A stretch of DNA of 64,000 nt from Forficula auricularia (lineage: Eukaryota; Arthropoda; Insecta; Dermaptera; Forficulidae), in contig JALMQS010000618.1 in NCBI GenBank assembly GCA_024734495.1, positions 605,027 through 669,026 of the forward strand. Reading direction: 5' to 3'. The notes under the pieces were generated by a model, which was not told the DNA's origin, searched no databases, and was given only the letters and a program-made list of their open reading frames with translations. Positions 11,496-22,415 of the stretch are shown piece by piece (positions within the stretch are counted from its first letter, which is position 1; each line of letters opens with the position of its first letter). Made by a program: the position numbers and the translations under genes.

Positions 11496-11889
11496 AAAAA
11501 CATACGTCCTCCGGAAAAATCAAAATTTATATTCTTTCAGAATAATGAATACTCAAGCACCCATTCTCTATAGCCTTCCTAAGCTCCATAAAAAAGGTCC
11601 TGGAGGTCAGTATTCGACTGACCAGTGACCTCTTAGTAATACAACAAAACGAATTTATCTAAATCCAATCTGGCATTTGATCCATGAGAAAAAAACAAAA
11701 TCAAATATTTCAAATCAAAAAGACTAGTGATAAAGGTAAAATCTTAGAAATTATCTCAAACAAACAAATTATACATACGATATATTATATATGCAGATTT
11801 TATATTCATCAAGCAGATGTCAACCTCATTTATGAATCAACAATTGTGTTACTCTCGGGAAATCTTTTCAATTCAATTTATTTAAATCA
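11496..11889. other. Decayed family B remnant
   Basis: At 11700-11850, GACTAGTGATAAAGG and TCTCAAACAAACAAATTATA followed by CATCAAGCAGATGTCAACCT are degraded versions of family B boxes. No coding potential. Confidence 0.5.
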
Positions 11890-12590
11890 TTTTACTCTAC
11901 CATACAGGGTATGGTCAATATACCTTCGACCTCCGCCCAGCCCATAAAATTATTTCTTCTTCTTCTTTTCACGATGGAGGGGCCAACCCAGGCCTTACAC
12001 CTTTTTTGTGTAACTCCTTCTCTCATCATTTTCATTAAAAAAAAGTATTGTAATCGTGCATGAAAAAAGTGTTTTGTTTTTTGCTTCTTTTTTTCGAAAT
12101 ATCTCAAAAACAGCTTAAAAATTGAGTGAAGCCATGGCATTTCGATCTACAAAAAATCCCTGATAAGTTAACATCGAAAAAATTATATTTTTCGAGATAA
12201 TAATTGTTTTGTCAAAATGTCTGTTAGTAAGTTGCCAAATTTTTGTGGACGAGCTACCTTAAAAACTAGAATGAATTTCAAAACCAAATTTCACACGTAG
12301 TTTTGGTGCACTGAGATTAAGAGCTGATTAGATTTTGGTGCATTTCGACCCAAAATTAAGGGGAGGGGGTTAAAATTTAAAATTATAATATTATCAAACT
12401 AAAAAAACAAGAAAAATGAAATATACCTACTCCCAGAACACTAAAAATACAAAAACAAACCGCCCAAAATGGGAGGGCGTAGGGTTCAAAGTGAAAATCT
12501 AGGCCCTTGTACCAAACTCAACCAGAAGTGTATGGTAAAGTCAAGTGGATGGCCACATCAGAACGTGTCAATTTATTTCTTACTGTAAAA
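11890..12590 (-). mobile_element. R1 repeat, minus strand, split by LINE tail
   Basis: Starts with the R1 terminal hairpin (ACCATACAGGGTATGGT) and runs through GTATTGTAATCGTGCATGAA, the GATTAAGAGCTGATTAGATT block and the C-rich/AAAATGGGAGG block to TATGGTAAAGTCAAGTGGAT. A LINE tail interrupts it at 11919-12044. Reading frames here are incidental. Confidence 0.7.
11919..12044 (+). mobile_element. LINE 3' tail, 5'-truncated insertion
   Basis: Matches the 3' ends of other LINE copies (TTCTTTTCACGATGGAGGGG, GTAACTCCTTCTCTCATCAT) and ends in A8. The intact R1 sequence reads through GGTCAAGTATTG at this point, which defines the insertion. Confidence 0.75.
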
Positions 12591-12599
12591 CACCACAAA

Positions 12600-13160
12600 T
12601 ACAAACTCACAAATGTTAGGTGAAAATAATTTTTCTCCACGTTTAAAACATATATATTCATAATGAGAATTTTTTTCTTAGAAAATAGAATTCTACTGAT
12701 TAATATCGATTAAGTATCAGGATATATAATAAATGTATATGAAATTATTCATTTATAATTGTCACTGAACATAGAAGACCGTTTGGGAACCCTTGTTTTA
12801 CTCCATTTCAATGGCAGTGTACTTAAATTATCCACTATCTCTCTCTCTATAAATAATATATGTACTCTCTGAGTGCACTAGACTAAATTTTAAATTTTGA
12901 TTCTCTATTTCTGTCTCACAAACAAGAACAGAGTAATTTCATCTTCTTTTAACATTCGATACTATTTATCTCGTTAGGGTGATAAAATTACTTGCTACAT
13001 TTAAATCCACTAGGCTCCTTATAATCTTGAAACCTTCAAAAGCCGACTGTACATAAACACTCATTGATTAGAAAAATACTAATTCATGTTGAGAAATCAA
13101 TGAAGTTATCCTATTCTTGATATAATATATCTTAAACATATACATAATGCTTATATATAT
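12600..13160. other. No gene recognised
   Basis: AT-rich sequence without supported features; a family B outer box (GAGAAATCAATGAAGTTATC) appears near 13090. Confidence 0.45.
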
Positions 13161-13166
13161 ATATAT

Positions 13167-13395
13167 TTTAATGATATTGATTTGAGAAGGAGATACACCA
13201 GAAGGTCCATCCCCTAAAGGCCTGTATGGGCTGTCCCCTCTATCGTGAAAAGAACAGAGTAGAAGAAAAGAAGCCGGGATCACGGGCCAAATTTCAGAAA
13301 GTTAGATACAATCTAATATTCAATTTACTAAATTTTTAGGGGCTTCGAGGAGTGGTAAATTCTCCGTTCGATAAATTAGGTTAAATTTATCTCCT
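13167..13395 (-). mobile_element. SINE, 5'-truncated copy
   Basis: Matches the body and tail of the SINE at 24479-24849 (AAGGAGATACACCAGAAGGT, CTAAAGGCCTGTATGG, GAAGCCGGGATCACG) but lacks the tRNA head. The 3' end is on the low-coordinate side. Confidence 0.7.
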
Positions 13396-13639
13396 ACTTA
13401 TATATATATATATATAATTTATTTGTTTTTTTCGGAGAGACCTATCACCTAAGGGACCTCGTTCTATAAAATTATAAATAATTATGTATATAATGTTTCA
13501 AACTAAAAAGGCTATAAATAAATAAATAAAATAATTGCAAAGGTTTGACTATCATCATCAGTCAATTAGAAATATTTCATCCTTCGAATGGATGATGTAG
13601 GTAAATTCATTTTGTTGTTTTAAATAGTAAGATGGTCAT

Positions 13640-14395
13640 TCAACAAAAAAAAAAGATTTTAAATCTCGGGGCATGGCAGCCCCATCCAAGTTCGATTCGA
13701 GCGGGGATGTGTGCACTGCCAGACTACCCTTTACAGGAAACAACTCAGGCCATTTAGACGCATCTGTAACTTCGTAATGGAATCCTCTACTACATGGCTG
13801 AAATTTTTTTCCAGAATACTGGTCCATAAGCTTAAGTAAATTACAAAATTTCCTATTTCTACTGTTTATCCCATCCAAGTTACAAGAAGCCAACGATAGG
13901 CTTTTTCGTCACTCACTCACTGACTGACTGACTGACTCACTCACTCATCAAAATTTTAGAGTACTTCCGCTAACCCTAGAATGCTGAAATTTGGCAAGCA
14001 GGTAGAGTTTGGGGTACAATTAATGGGAAAAATCAAAAAATCGAAACTTTCCCTTTTTCAGGACCTAAAATGAAGGGGTGAAAACATTTACTAAAAATTC
14101 AATGAACCTAGAATGCTGAAATTTGGCATACTGGTATAGCTTGACACATTAATAAAGGAGGAAATTGAAAAATCGAAACTTTTCTTCTTCAAGGCCTGAA
14201 ATGAAGGGGTGAAAGTTATAGGATTAATTAACATAAACTAAAAATTCAATGAACCTAGAATGCTGAAATTTGGCATACTGGTAAAGCTTGACACATTAAT
14301 AAAGGACGAAATTGAAAAATCGAAACTTTTCCTTCTTCAGGGACCGAAATGAAGGGGTTAAATTTATAGGATAAATCCAACTTACAAAAAGAAGT
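13640..14395. repeat. Unclassified repeat with ACTG/ACTC microsatellite and 130-147-bp tandem units
   Basis: A (CACT/GACT)n stretch at 13911-13949 is followed by three units containing CCTAGAATGCTGAAATTTGG (near 13975, 14107, 14254), each with AATTGAAAAATCGAAACTTT and AAATGAAGGGGT. Noncoding; the reading frame at 13636-13893 has no domain I recognise. Confidence 0.7.
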
Positions 14396-14985
14396 AAAAT
14401 CTCAATAAAAACACTTGTGTAAAAAAAGGCCAAGTTCAATTAATAAAATCCGTTTGCCAAAAAAAGTAGTGAGATCTAATGTGCTGCCAAGTTAAACATC
14501 ATCAATTTATTAAATGAGTCGAGAATATATTAGTAACTTCAAGTAAAACGCATGTTTTTCATTTCACATGTCCCTCTATATTTTTTATTGATTGCACATT
14601 TTTAGTTGAAATTATTTTCATAAAACTTGGCTTTTACGCATTATTATGTATGTCACGAATTACTAGTTACCATATCATAGGATCTTAATAAGAGGGGAGT
14701 GGTGGAGGCCCTATCAAACAATAATAATAATAATAAAACGCGTAAAAGCCAAGTTTTAGGAAAATAATTTGAACTAAAAATGTGAAATCAATAAAAAATA
14801 TAGAGGTACATGTGAAATGAAAAACATGCGTTTTAATTGAAGTTACTAATATATTCTCATTTAATAAATTAATGATGATGAACTTGACAGCACATTAAAT
14901 CTCACTACTTTTTTTGGCAAACGGATTTTATTAATCGAACTTGGCCTTTTTTTTTTACACAAGTGTTTTTGTTGAGATTATATAT
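14396..14985. mobile_element. Foldback element with about 245-bp arms
   Basis: The arm at 14398-14645 (CACTTGTGTAAAAAAAGGCC near the start) is mirrored at 14735-14985 with few mismatches, around a 90-bp centre containing an ATA repeat. RNA or single-stranded DNA would form one long hairpin. No ORF. Confidence 0.75.
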
Positions 14986-15046
14986 ATAAAACTTTCTCCG
15001 ACTCCTGAAAACCCGAAATATATCGAATTTTAAACTCATTTTTGTT

Positions 15047-15346
15047 AACCGACTTCAAAAAAGGAGGAGGTTCTCAATTCGACTGTTTTTTTTTTTTTGT
15101 GTCTATGTTACCTCATATCTTCGTCAATCGTGAACCGCTTTTGATGATTTTTTTTTGCATTGGGTTCAGTCTAGTTTTCGATTGGTCCCGTTTTTTTTCA
15201 TTGGTATTGGACCTTTTTTGATATGTTTATTCAGGCATACCTTCTTTGTTTATTGACCGATTTTAATGATTCTTTTTTTTTATTTTATACCTTTTAGTGT
15301 ATTTTATTCTTATTTTGTTACATTTTATTTTTTTGAAGTCGGTTTT
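15047..15346 (-). mobile_element. R4 element, internally deleted minus-strand copy
   Basis: Runs from AACCGACTTCAAAAAAGGAG to TTTTGAAGTCGGTTTTATT. Shares GCATTGGGTTCAGTCTAG and ATTTTATACCTTTTAGTG with the copies at 40670-41614, 54240-55258 and 61511-62234. Confidence 0.65.
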
Positions 15347-15544
15347 ATTTTTTTTTCTATAAAAATTATTTTATTTCATTTTCTTGTGAAACCTACCTCA
15401 CAATTTTACTGAATTTTTATTATATATAATATTGTATATAGCTATATTCGTTAAGTCGTTATTTGCATCAAGCAGAAGTGAACCTTAATTATTTCTCTTC
15501 GTGAATCAACAACTCTGCTGCTCACGGCAAACAAAATATTTCAA

Positions 15545-15720
15545 TTAAAGTAATAATAATAATAATACTTTTATTATCGGGCCAAGGATATTTAGCCCTC
15601 TTACATACACCTACTCCTCCACATTTTTACTTGATCAATTTTTCCTTCTTAAAGGCCATTTAGAAATCCACAAGTGCTCGCATTTTCTTGGTGAGCCCTT
15701 TCCTGCATTCGATGTCATAA
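15545..15720 (-). mobile_element. Second LINE family, 3' end with (TAA)n tail
   Basis: A TAA repeat at 15549-15567 adjoins a minus-strand segment. In one frame this segment reads DIECRKGLTKKMRALVDF and then stops, followed by a short 3' UTR. The layout suits the 3' end of a LINE unlike the RT copies elsewhere. Family not assigned. Confidence 0.4.
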
Positions 15721-16060
15721 AAAACAACTAATTACTACTAATTTAACTCTACGAGCTGTACTACAGTTTAGTATGTCTATGAAAATAATTGATCAACCTT
15801 AAAAAAAAGCAGAAAATAATTAACTAAAAAGAGGAATCTTGATGGTAGTTGTTAATGAGTTACAATTTGACAACCAATTACGTATTACTTAATTAATTTC
15901 TCAGCTCAAATTGTTCGGTGACAAAAACAGAAAGCGAAATCGAAAACTTTTTACTTTTTTTACGCTAATTTGAATTTTAAAATCTCTATATAATTACTAA
16001 ATATTTTATTTAACATATTAAAAGTATTTTCTTGGAGATGAGCTTATAGATAGATGAATT
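15721..16060. other. No feature recognised
   Basis: AT-rich sequence; no ORF, repeat end or RNA motif supported. Confidence 0.45.
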
Positions 16061-16250
16061 CATATAATCTGAGGGAAATTTAGCCAAAAATATTGAAAAA
16101 AACAATTCCAAATAAAATAATTTATTGGAAAGTCATATTTGACTTTTGGAAATTATAGAATCTGATGTTTTCAAGAGTATCCTTCTTCTTCAGTGTTTAA
16201 AAAATTCAATCAAGGCTGCAGCTACCCACAACCTTTTTCAAGTTTCTTAT
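16061..16250 (-). mobile_element. Family C-like repeat with decayed hammerhead-like core
   Basis: On the minus strand CACTGAAGAAGAAGG leads to CTCTTGAAAACATC (core 16149-16182). The flank TAAAATAATTTATTGGAA also occurs in the 39160-39412 copy. Confidence 0.4.
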
Positions 16251-16304
16251 AACAGGTGCTTGTTTTGATTTAAGGAAGGGTCTGCCATATACATCAATAT
16301 ATAT

Positions 16305-16406
16305 TTAAGGGGACAATAAAAGAGAGTGTCTTTTGCTAAAAAAATAAATTTTTTTATTTTATTATTTTTCCAGAAAAAGACACTCTTTTATTGTCTCCTT
16401 TAATTT
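16305..16406. repeat. Hairpin, about 33-bp arms
   Basis: AGGGGACAATAAAAGAGAGT at 16307 is mirrored near 16372-16405 around an AT-rich loop. A small MITE-like foldback. Confidence 0.7.
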
Positions 16407-16511
16407 ATAAAAATTCTGCTACTCTCGGCAAAAATAAACTTTCAATTTAAATCAATATACATAATATTAATGAGGGGAGATCTCTTCAAATGTTAATTTC
16501 TAAAAACATGA

Positions 16512-16600
16512 AATTGTGTAGTCGAGTGGTAGCTCGCGTAGCATCACTGCTTCGGCATCGTTGATCTGATGATTCGTGTGCCACTCGCCCCAGAATAAAA
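16512..16600 (+). other. tRNA-like relic (possible SINE head)
   Basis: AGTCGAGTGGTAGCTCGC resembles an A box and D arm, and a TTCGGCA loop follows as in proline tRNAs, but the B box (GATTCGTGTGCC) is degenerate and no full cloverleaf forms. At best an old tRNA-derived SINE fragment. Confidence 0.25.
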
Positions 16601-16920
16601 TTTGACTGGCTAAAATTCTCCCCGCACTCTAATAACACATGTTAAAAAGTCATAATACATATTCACTGCTAGTATCATTCGAGATAATAAAAAAAGTTGA
16701 AAATTACTTCCAATATTTTTTTTTTTTTGTTTATTTCATTCTCCTGGCTGTTTTTCAATCAATTTCTATTTCTATATTGAATATTTTGCTTAAATTAATT
16801 TAAAATCATAAATTAATTAAAGATAATATATTTTTAGGAGTGAAAGCCCGAATCGCTTATTTTCAAATAACTGTTCACATCTACGTATATAATAATAAAA
16901 AGTAGGGGCTAAAATTTTGT

Positions 16921-17627
16921 TTAAGGAAGTTGTTTCGCGACAATACTATCAAAAAGTTAATGGTAGAGCATATAGAACAGACAAAATTCATAAGCCCAAA
17001 ACTTGTTGCTGTTTATGTACCACTACTAGCCAATCCCGTGCCCGTTTGACAAATCTGTCAACGCTGTCCGAGCTAGTATATATTTTATCATAGAAATGAC
17101 AGATAAAATACATTTTAAAGGTCGATTTATTAAACAAAAAGTTCTTAATAAGCGAAAAAACGTTGTGGCAATGGCTGAAGCGATAAAACTTCAAAAAATT
17201 ACTAAAGATAATTCACTTTTTAGGTTAAATAAATGCGTTGTTGCCAGCTTGTTTTTAGTGTAAATTTTTCAGTATACATTTTTAATTATTTATTCATTAT
17301 TATCTCAGAAACTGTTTTGTAACTATGAGTTAAAATTTTCTTAAAAAATATATTAGTTAATATTTAATGTTGTTTATGTTTTTATAACAAAATGGTAAGA
17401 AGAGTTTCTTAATTATGATTAAATATGTATGTAAACTTTCTGATATCCCGTATAGTGCAATGTATAAGGGTCTGAAAAACTCTATCTATGGAATTTAATG
17501 TCTCCAGAACTATATTGTTCATAAATTTCCTTTTGCCACGAATCAATGCAGAAGTATTTAAATAATAATCTTTCTAAATTTTAAAAAAATCCTAAGAAAA
17601 CCCATATAGTGAAACAACTACCTTAAA
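16921..17627 (+). mobile_element. TIR element T, copy 1 (707 bp)
   Basis: Ends TTAAGGAAGTTGTTTCGC and GTGAAACAACTACCTTAA are inverted repeats. The whole element matches 50915-51627 in reverse orientation and the remnant at 135-380. It contains a short ORF conserved between copies. Target duplication not clear; superfamily unassigned. Confidence 0.7.
17096..17263 (+). CDS. 55-aa ORF of element T (conserved in both copies)
   Basis: The peptide begins MTDKIHFKGRFIKQKVLNKR and ends CVVASLFLV. The second copy (51268-51438, minus) keeps a 56-aa version with mostly single-residue changes and one indel that preserves the frame. The N-terminal half is basic. I do not recognise a domain; it could be the first exon or N-terminus of an otherwise deleted transposase. 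Conservation between two copies is suggestive but may only reflect recent divergence. Confidence 0.35.
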   Translation: MTDKIHFKGRFIKQKVLNKRKNVVAMAEAIKLQKITKDNSLFRLNKCVVASLFLV

Positions 17628-17639
17628 TGACACTATTTA

Positions 17640-17940
17640 TAATTATTGTGTTCAATAAATAATCATAATGAATTATACGTGATTTAAACAAAATTATAGC
17701 CGTCAATAAATTGAATCATAAAAAACAATCTTTAACAGCTAAATATTTAATAAAAAGTACAATTAAAAAATAAAAATGTCAAAATACTAATAGATCCTTC
17801 AAAAGAATGTTAATTTAATAAAAAACCTTTGAAAATATATTAACTTCGTGGAAGAAGTGAATTTCATTTTGTTGGAAGAAATAACGGTAAGAAAATTTCC
17901 ATAGAAATAGGGTCCCTAGCCAAATCTTTATTCCTCATAT
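17640..17940. other. AT-rich; short match to 36820-36865
   Basis: GTGTTCAATAAATAATCATA near 17660 resembles GTGTTCAATAAATAATTATA at 36831, possibly a shared LTR-like remnant. Otherwise nothing. Confidence 0.35.
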
Positions 17941-18420
17941 GCCGTCGGAATTGTAAGTAACAGAATGAAAAGAAAAGGGATAGTAAGTAAATCTCGCAAC
18001 CTCTCCGGGGATTTACCGGATTATCTACGAGTGGGGGCGAGGGTTTATTCTTACCCCCCTGTTTTCAAACTTTCCCACCGACTGCAAATTTCCATTTTGT
18101 CAAAGCCATCCAACAACTCGCTGTCTTCTAATGAAATCATTCGTTGTATTTTATTGGTGAATAGCTGGCGCCTTTAATTTAGATTTAAATTAATTGCATC
18201 AGTCGATAATAAAGAGCGAGTGGAAATTACAACTCTTTGAATAAATAGGGGACGTTAAACACAATCGAATCAACATGTCGCACGGATATTCATTGGCAGA
18301 GGAACAGGAATTAATTACCCTAACACGAAAGCCCAAGGGCCGGCCAGGCAACAGGGAGGTGGCAAAAGGGCGGGTGTTATCGCAAATTATAGTCACACAG
18401 CAATGGTCAATCTATTGCAG
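17941..18420. other. Non-repetitive, higher-GC island
   Basis: This stretch has no match elsewhere in the window and is less AT-rich than its surroundings. Two short opposing frames (17965-18177 plus, 18199-18396 minus) lack domains. It could be host DNA such as a regulatory element or an exon fragment; no function can be stated. Confidence 0.4.
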
Positions 18421-18579
18421 GAAATAAGGACAAAAATAATTTAACTAACTTGGAATTTCAAATACATATAGAAAAAGAATATGTATAATTAACATTAGAG
18501 ATCAAATTGAAAAGATGTTGTTATATATAAAGAGAAACAAAGAGGTTGTCCTCTGCTTGATGAAAATAAACATATATAT

Positions 18580-19569
18580 CAGTGCCATGAGGTTCATGGA
18601 TCCTGTGGATGCGGCGCATCTCTAAAATTCCAAACATTTAGGCCCGGTTGTATGTCGCAAAGTAAATGCTTTTTACCACTAACCAAGGTAGATGGTAAAT
18701 GGAGCCACTGGGATGGCCAATCAGATGACAGCCACTGAATGTGATTGGCCATCCCAGTGGCTCCATTTACCATCTACCTTGGTTAGTGGTAAAAAGCATT
18801 TACTTTGCGACATACAACCGGGCCTTAGAGGATTTTCATAATTATCTATTTCAAAATTACAAGACGATCTTTAAATTTTCAAATTATTATCTGTTTTCTA
18901 TAAAAAACATTTTTTGTTTTGAAAAGTATATTGGTTCTCCAAATGAAATAAAATTGTTGCATAGTTTCAAAAGCGAATTAAAATGAATGATTTTTCCGAA
19001 AAGGGTGCTGATAGATGGTTTGAAGACCCTGCCTGGTACATCTTCCAGTTCAAGCATCTCAAAGACAAGTCCAGACGAGTTTTAGTGGAATGGAAATTGT
19101 TCTCGCTGAGGAACTATTAAAATAGAATTAATACAAAAAAAGAATAAATAAAGATGATTTGAGAATTCCTGGAGTAATCATCTCAACATATAAGATTGGA
19201 AATAACTAAGATTTATATAGACAAGTCATAGCTTGCTAGCAATAGAATTAGGAGAAATTTAAGATTTTCTAATAGGACTGGCTGATTCATCGTGGATGAT
19301 GGTCGATTTCCATCTCAGGGACTGTGAAGTTTAAGTAAAAATAATTAATTTCTGACTCCTACCCTCACTCACACAAAGCAGGATTCGTTTAGGGCGAAGG
19401 CCCTAAAATATAATTTTAAAAAAATCTAATGTTGAATTTGAAAAATAATGAAAATGATGCCGAATGCGATGAAATTTGCGAAAAAAAAGCAAAAATTAAA
19501 ATAAAATTACAAAAAATGAAGGGTTTTATGGACAGCATCCCCTAGTTGAAAAGTCACCAACCGCCACTG
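18580..19569. mobile_element. Non-autonomous hAT, second copy, inverted
   Basis: Starts CAGTGCCATGAGG and ends CCGCCACTG, the reverse of the 8560-9391 copy, and shares TACATCTTCCAGTTCAAGCA and GGAATTCTC-type segments with it in inverse order. The flanks (ATATATAT / GTACATAT) give only a weak duplication. A Harbinger-like MITE is nested at 18641-18824. Confidence 0.75.
18641..18824. mobile_element. PIF/Harbinger-like MITE with perfect 83-bp arms
   Basis: The arm starts GGCCCGGTTGTATGTCGCAA and is mirrored exactly to 18824 around a loop of about 18 bp (GATGACAGCCACTGAATG). TTA at 18638-18640 and 18825-18827 flanks it; a 3-bp TTA/TAA duplication with GGSCC-type ends is the Harbinger pattern. 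Perfect arms suggest a recent insertion. Confidence 0.8.
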
Positions 19570-19689
19570 GTACATATCTATATTTAAATATATATCTGTG
19601 TATGTTTATTTGCAGCAAGCAGAGGACAACCTCTTTCTTTCTCTTTATGATTCAACAAATTCGGAAAAATAAAAACTTTTCAATTAGAT

Positions 19690-20080
19690 TTTGTTTTGCC
19701 TAGAGTAGCAGAGTTTTTGATTCATAAAGAGAAATCAATGAGGACCTTCTGGATGCAAATAAATATATACATATAAATATAAATATATGTACATATATAA
19801 TTTATTTGTTTGAGACTATAGTTTCGAAGGCTTGACCTTCATCAACAGTCTTTTAATTATAAATATTTTTCTGTTATTTCTTATGGGTTCAAACAATCGT
19901 TTGTTATGAGACTATAGTAGTCAACGGCCTCGAAGCCGAACAATGAGGACCTTCTGGACGCCAATAAACAAATAAAAAATGAGACTATAGTTTCGATTGC
20001 TATATGTTTCTAGCCTTGCTATAACAACAAAACGAACTTTTTTTAGAAGAAATCAATGTGGTTGTCATCTGCTTGATTTT
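19690..20080. mobile_element. Family B fragments
   Basis: Repeated pieces of the family B outer box (AAAGAGAAATCAATGAGGAC) and two copies of the TTTGAGACTATAGTTTCGA segment, rearranged. Confidence 0.6.
19811..19850 (-). ncRNA. Hammerhead-like motif, family B (core mutated)
   Basis: Minus strand: CTGTTGA (A6 changed to T), extra T, stem II GAAGG/CCTTC around TCAAG, GAAA, CTATAGTC. Stem II, the palindromic stem III segment and GTC site are kept. Confidence 0.5.
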
Positions 20081-20095
20081 GTTCGTTAGAGGCCA

Positions 20096-20348
20096 TTCAT
20101 AAAATAGGTCACTTAAAAATTTCTCCTTTTTGGACCCCCCCTCCTTCACGCTGAGACGGATTTTCTAGAACCCCATCCCCTAACAAATATAACGTCCCAA
20201 AAGCTAGATCCCCCGTATAATAAAATAAAATAAAACAACAAGTTAAGAAAAAAATTAATATAAAATTGATGAACTGCGAACGTTACGTTTCTTTAGACAC
20301 CATGGCCCCCCCCCCCCCTGTCATATATCATCAAGAATGGCCTCCTTA
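20096..20348. mobile_element. MITE with GGCCATTC-type ends
   Basis: Ends TTAGAGGCCATTCAT and GAATGGCCTCCTTAA are imperfect inverted repeats. The interior has a C-rich run and CCCCCCTCC blocks of the kind seen in common insect MITEs. No ORF. Confidence 0.55.
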
Positions 20349-21195
20349 AGTGATCAGCTTACTATTATAACAAAAATAATTTAAATACATCCAATCGGGT
20401 ATTTCAACCCATGAAAAATAACAGATGAAATACATACCTATATCTAATTAAAAAGTTGATGAAGGTCAAACCTTCCAAACTATAAGATCTAACAAATAAA
20501 TTATACCCACATTGTATATGAATGCATTAAGCAGAGGACAACCTCATTGAATTATCCTTATGAACGAATTAATAAGCTTCAAATATGTCTTTATGGTATG
20601 TTTATTTCAGTTTTATAATTCAAACACATTCTTGGCAAAAAATTGCCAGTCACTAAAATATTAAAATAAAGTAACAAAAGTTTATTATTTTTCTTGAAAT
20701 TTACAAATCAAATGACGTTTTGTTTAATGATAAAACATCACCAAAAAAAATAAAAAAGATTAACGATCCAACCAGAGATGGAGCTTAATATAATGTTGCT
20801 AAAACTTTTAGACTGAGGAGCAATGTATAGAATAAATAAATTTTAGAAGCGTTTACTTTTTTAAATTAATATTCACATCAAGTATTTGCGCATTTAGAAA
20901 ATAGATTCACGTCAATTTAGATAAGATGAAAGTTGGTTGCATCAAGCAATTAACATCCAATGAATAAATTATTAGTGTCATCTGTCTAGAATATGGGATG
21001 GTCAGAGTAAAGTAAATATAGCCAGCCGGAATCGCAGTTCTTTTCAATTCTCACTCACTTCCGAACATGTTTCCTTCCAATAAGGCCTTCCTTTCTATAC
21101 TATCTGGAGAAAAATAGCTGTATAAATGTTTTATTAGTAAATATAAAATTGTATAATATATTATTAGATTCAATCGCATCCATATTATTTAAAAA
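20349..21195. other. Decayed family B remnant and AT-rich DNA
   Basis: 20440-20560 holds a degraded family B arm (GTTGATGAAGGTCAAACCTT, GCAGAGGACAACCTCATTG). The rest shows nothing I can support. Confidence 0.45.
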
Positions 21196-21252
21196 TAAAT
21201 TAAGTATATTAGCAGGTATTTGGACAGAAAAGTAGAAAATCAAATAATTCTC

Positions 21253-21300
21253 ATCGATTTGCGAAACGTTTCGCCAAATTTATTTAGTCTTCATCAGGCG
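21253..21300 (-). ncRNA. Hammerhead-like motif, family D
   Basis: Minus strand CTGATGA, extra A, stem II region GACT..TTTGGC, GAAA, CGTTT. The core is intact; stem II is partly mispaired relative to its partner at 21645-21690. Confidence 0.5.
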
Positions 21301-21644
21301 TCTAAACAAGTAAAAAAGAAATTTTTAGAGAAATTACATAATATAGTATATAGGTATAAGTTACATATTTTTTTTTCTCTTTCAAACTCAATCATACATA
21401 CAGCAAACCTCAATGATTATAATTTAATTATAAGATATAAACAGATGTGCGCATATTCCAAATTAAATTAATTTTCCATGATTCAAGCCATATAGTGAAC
21501 CTAAGACAAAAAATTTAGTTTAATGTTCTGTGACAATAATCAAGGACAATTGATTTAATTTGTAAATATGCGCACATCTGTATATCTTATAATTAAATTA
21601 TAATAATTGACGTTTGTTTTATGTAATGTCCTTGCTTGTTTATA

Positions 21645-21690
21645 CGCCTGATGAAGCCTAAATAAAGTTGGCGAAACGTTGGGCAAATCG
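21645..21690 (+). ncRNA. Hammerhead-like motif, family D
   Basis: CTGATGA (21648-21654), extra A, stem II GCC/GGC with an 11-base AT-rich loop, GAAA (21673-21676), CGTTG. Core complete; stem I not convincing. Confidence 0.55.
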
Positions 21691-21848
21691 ATGAGAATTG
21701 TTTGATTTTCTACTTTCCTGTTCAAATACCTGCTAATATACTTAATTTATAATTTATATTATTTGATAAAAATTGTAAAAATTGTTGAGAGCAGGAGAGT
21801 TGTTGGAATAGATTTTAGGAATTCTTTATAGCTGTAGTTGTATTAATT

Positions 21849-22415
21849 TAGTAAGGATTTAAATAAGAGAGGTGCCTCTTTCATTTATTTCTTTTTATTT
21901 ATGAACTCCCGCTATCGTTTCGGCTATTGGTTGTAGCCATCTTAAAGACTCCCTGGCTCACCGAAGAACCGTTTCTGCACTTTCCCTACTACAGATACTA
22001 ACATATCATGGTGTCTGTTCAGCAGTGCTGAAATCAATTATCCCCCCTAAAGCCCTCTTTACGAGAAACATGCGGTTTTCGAACGCTCAGCACCCCTTCG
22101 CTGTCAAATTGGATAAAATCGAACAAACGCTTTCGCCAACTTTTTTATTCCCATGACCTCCAGAGATGGAACTCGCTCCCAGCCACCGTTTTCCACGCGA
22201 CTTATAATCTTTAGCTGTTCAAGAACCATATCCACAGATACCTTCGATCCCTGCCCAGCCCATAAAATCTCCTCTTCTTCTTCTTTTCACGATGGAGGGG
22301 CCAACCCAGGCCTTTAGAGGATGCAGCTTTTTGGGGTAACTCTTTCTCTCATCATTTTCATTAAAAAAAAAATGAAAGCTGCACGTCTCTTATTTAAACC
22401 CTTACTAAATTAAGA
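21849..22415 (+). mobile_element. LINE 3' copy (21945-22375) between inverted arms
   Basis: 21945-22375 matches the LINE C-terminal region and 3' tail on the plus strand (CACCGAAGAACCGTTTCTGC, TTCTTTTCACGATGGAGGGG) and ends in an A-run. Inverted sequences flank it (TTTAGTAAGGATTTAAATAA at 21853 and its mirror ending near 22412), so it probably landed inside a small foldback. Frames are broken. Confidence 0.7.

Larger units (their letters stand above)
18505..19660. mobile_element. Family B copy carrying a hAT insertion
   Basis: The left arm (GAGGTTGTCCTCTGCTTGAT, 18541-18562) and right arm (GTTTATTTGCAGCAAGCAGA, GGACAACCTCTTTCTTTCTC) are the outer family B boxes. The hAT element at 18580-19569 separates them. 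Confidence 0.7.
21196..21747. mobile_element. 550-bp foldback with a hammerhead-like motif in each arm (family D)
   Basis: Arms 21196-21310 and 21632-21747 mirror each other (AGTATATTAGCAGGTATTTG and its complement), and inner segments around 21415-21470 and 21560-21610 (AGATGTGCGCATAT) are mirrored too. Either strand of a transcript would carry one core. Confidence 0.75.
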
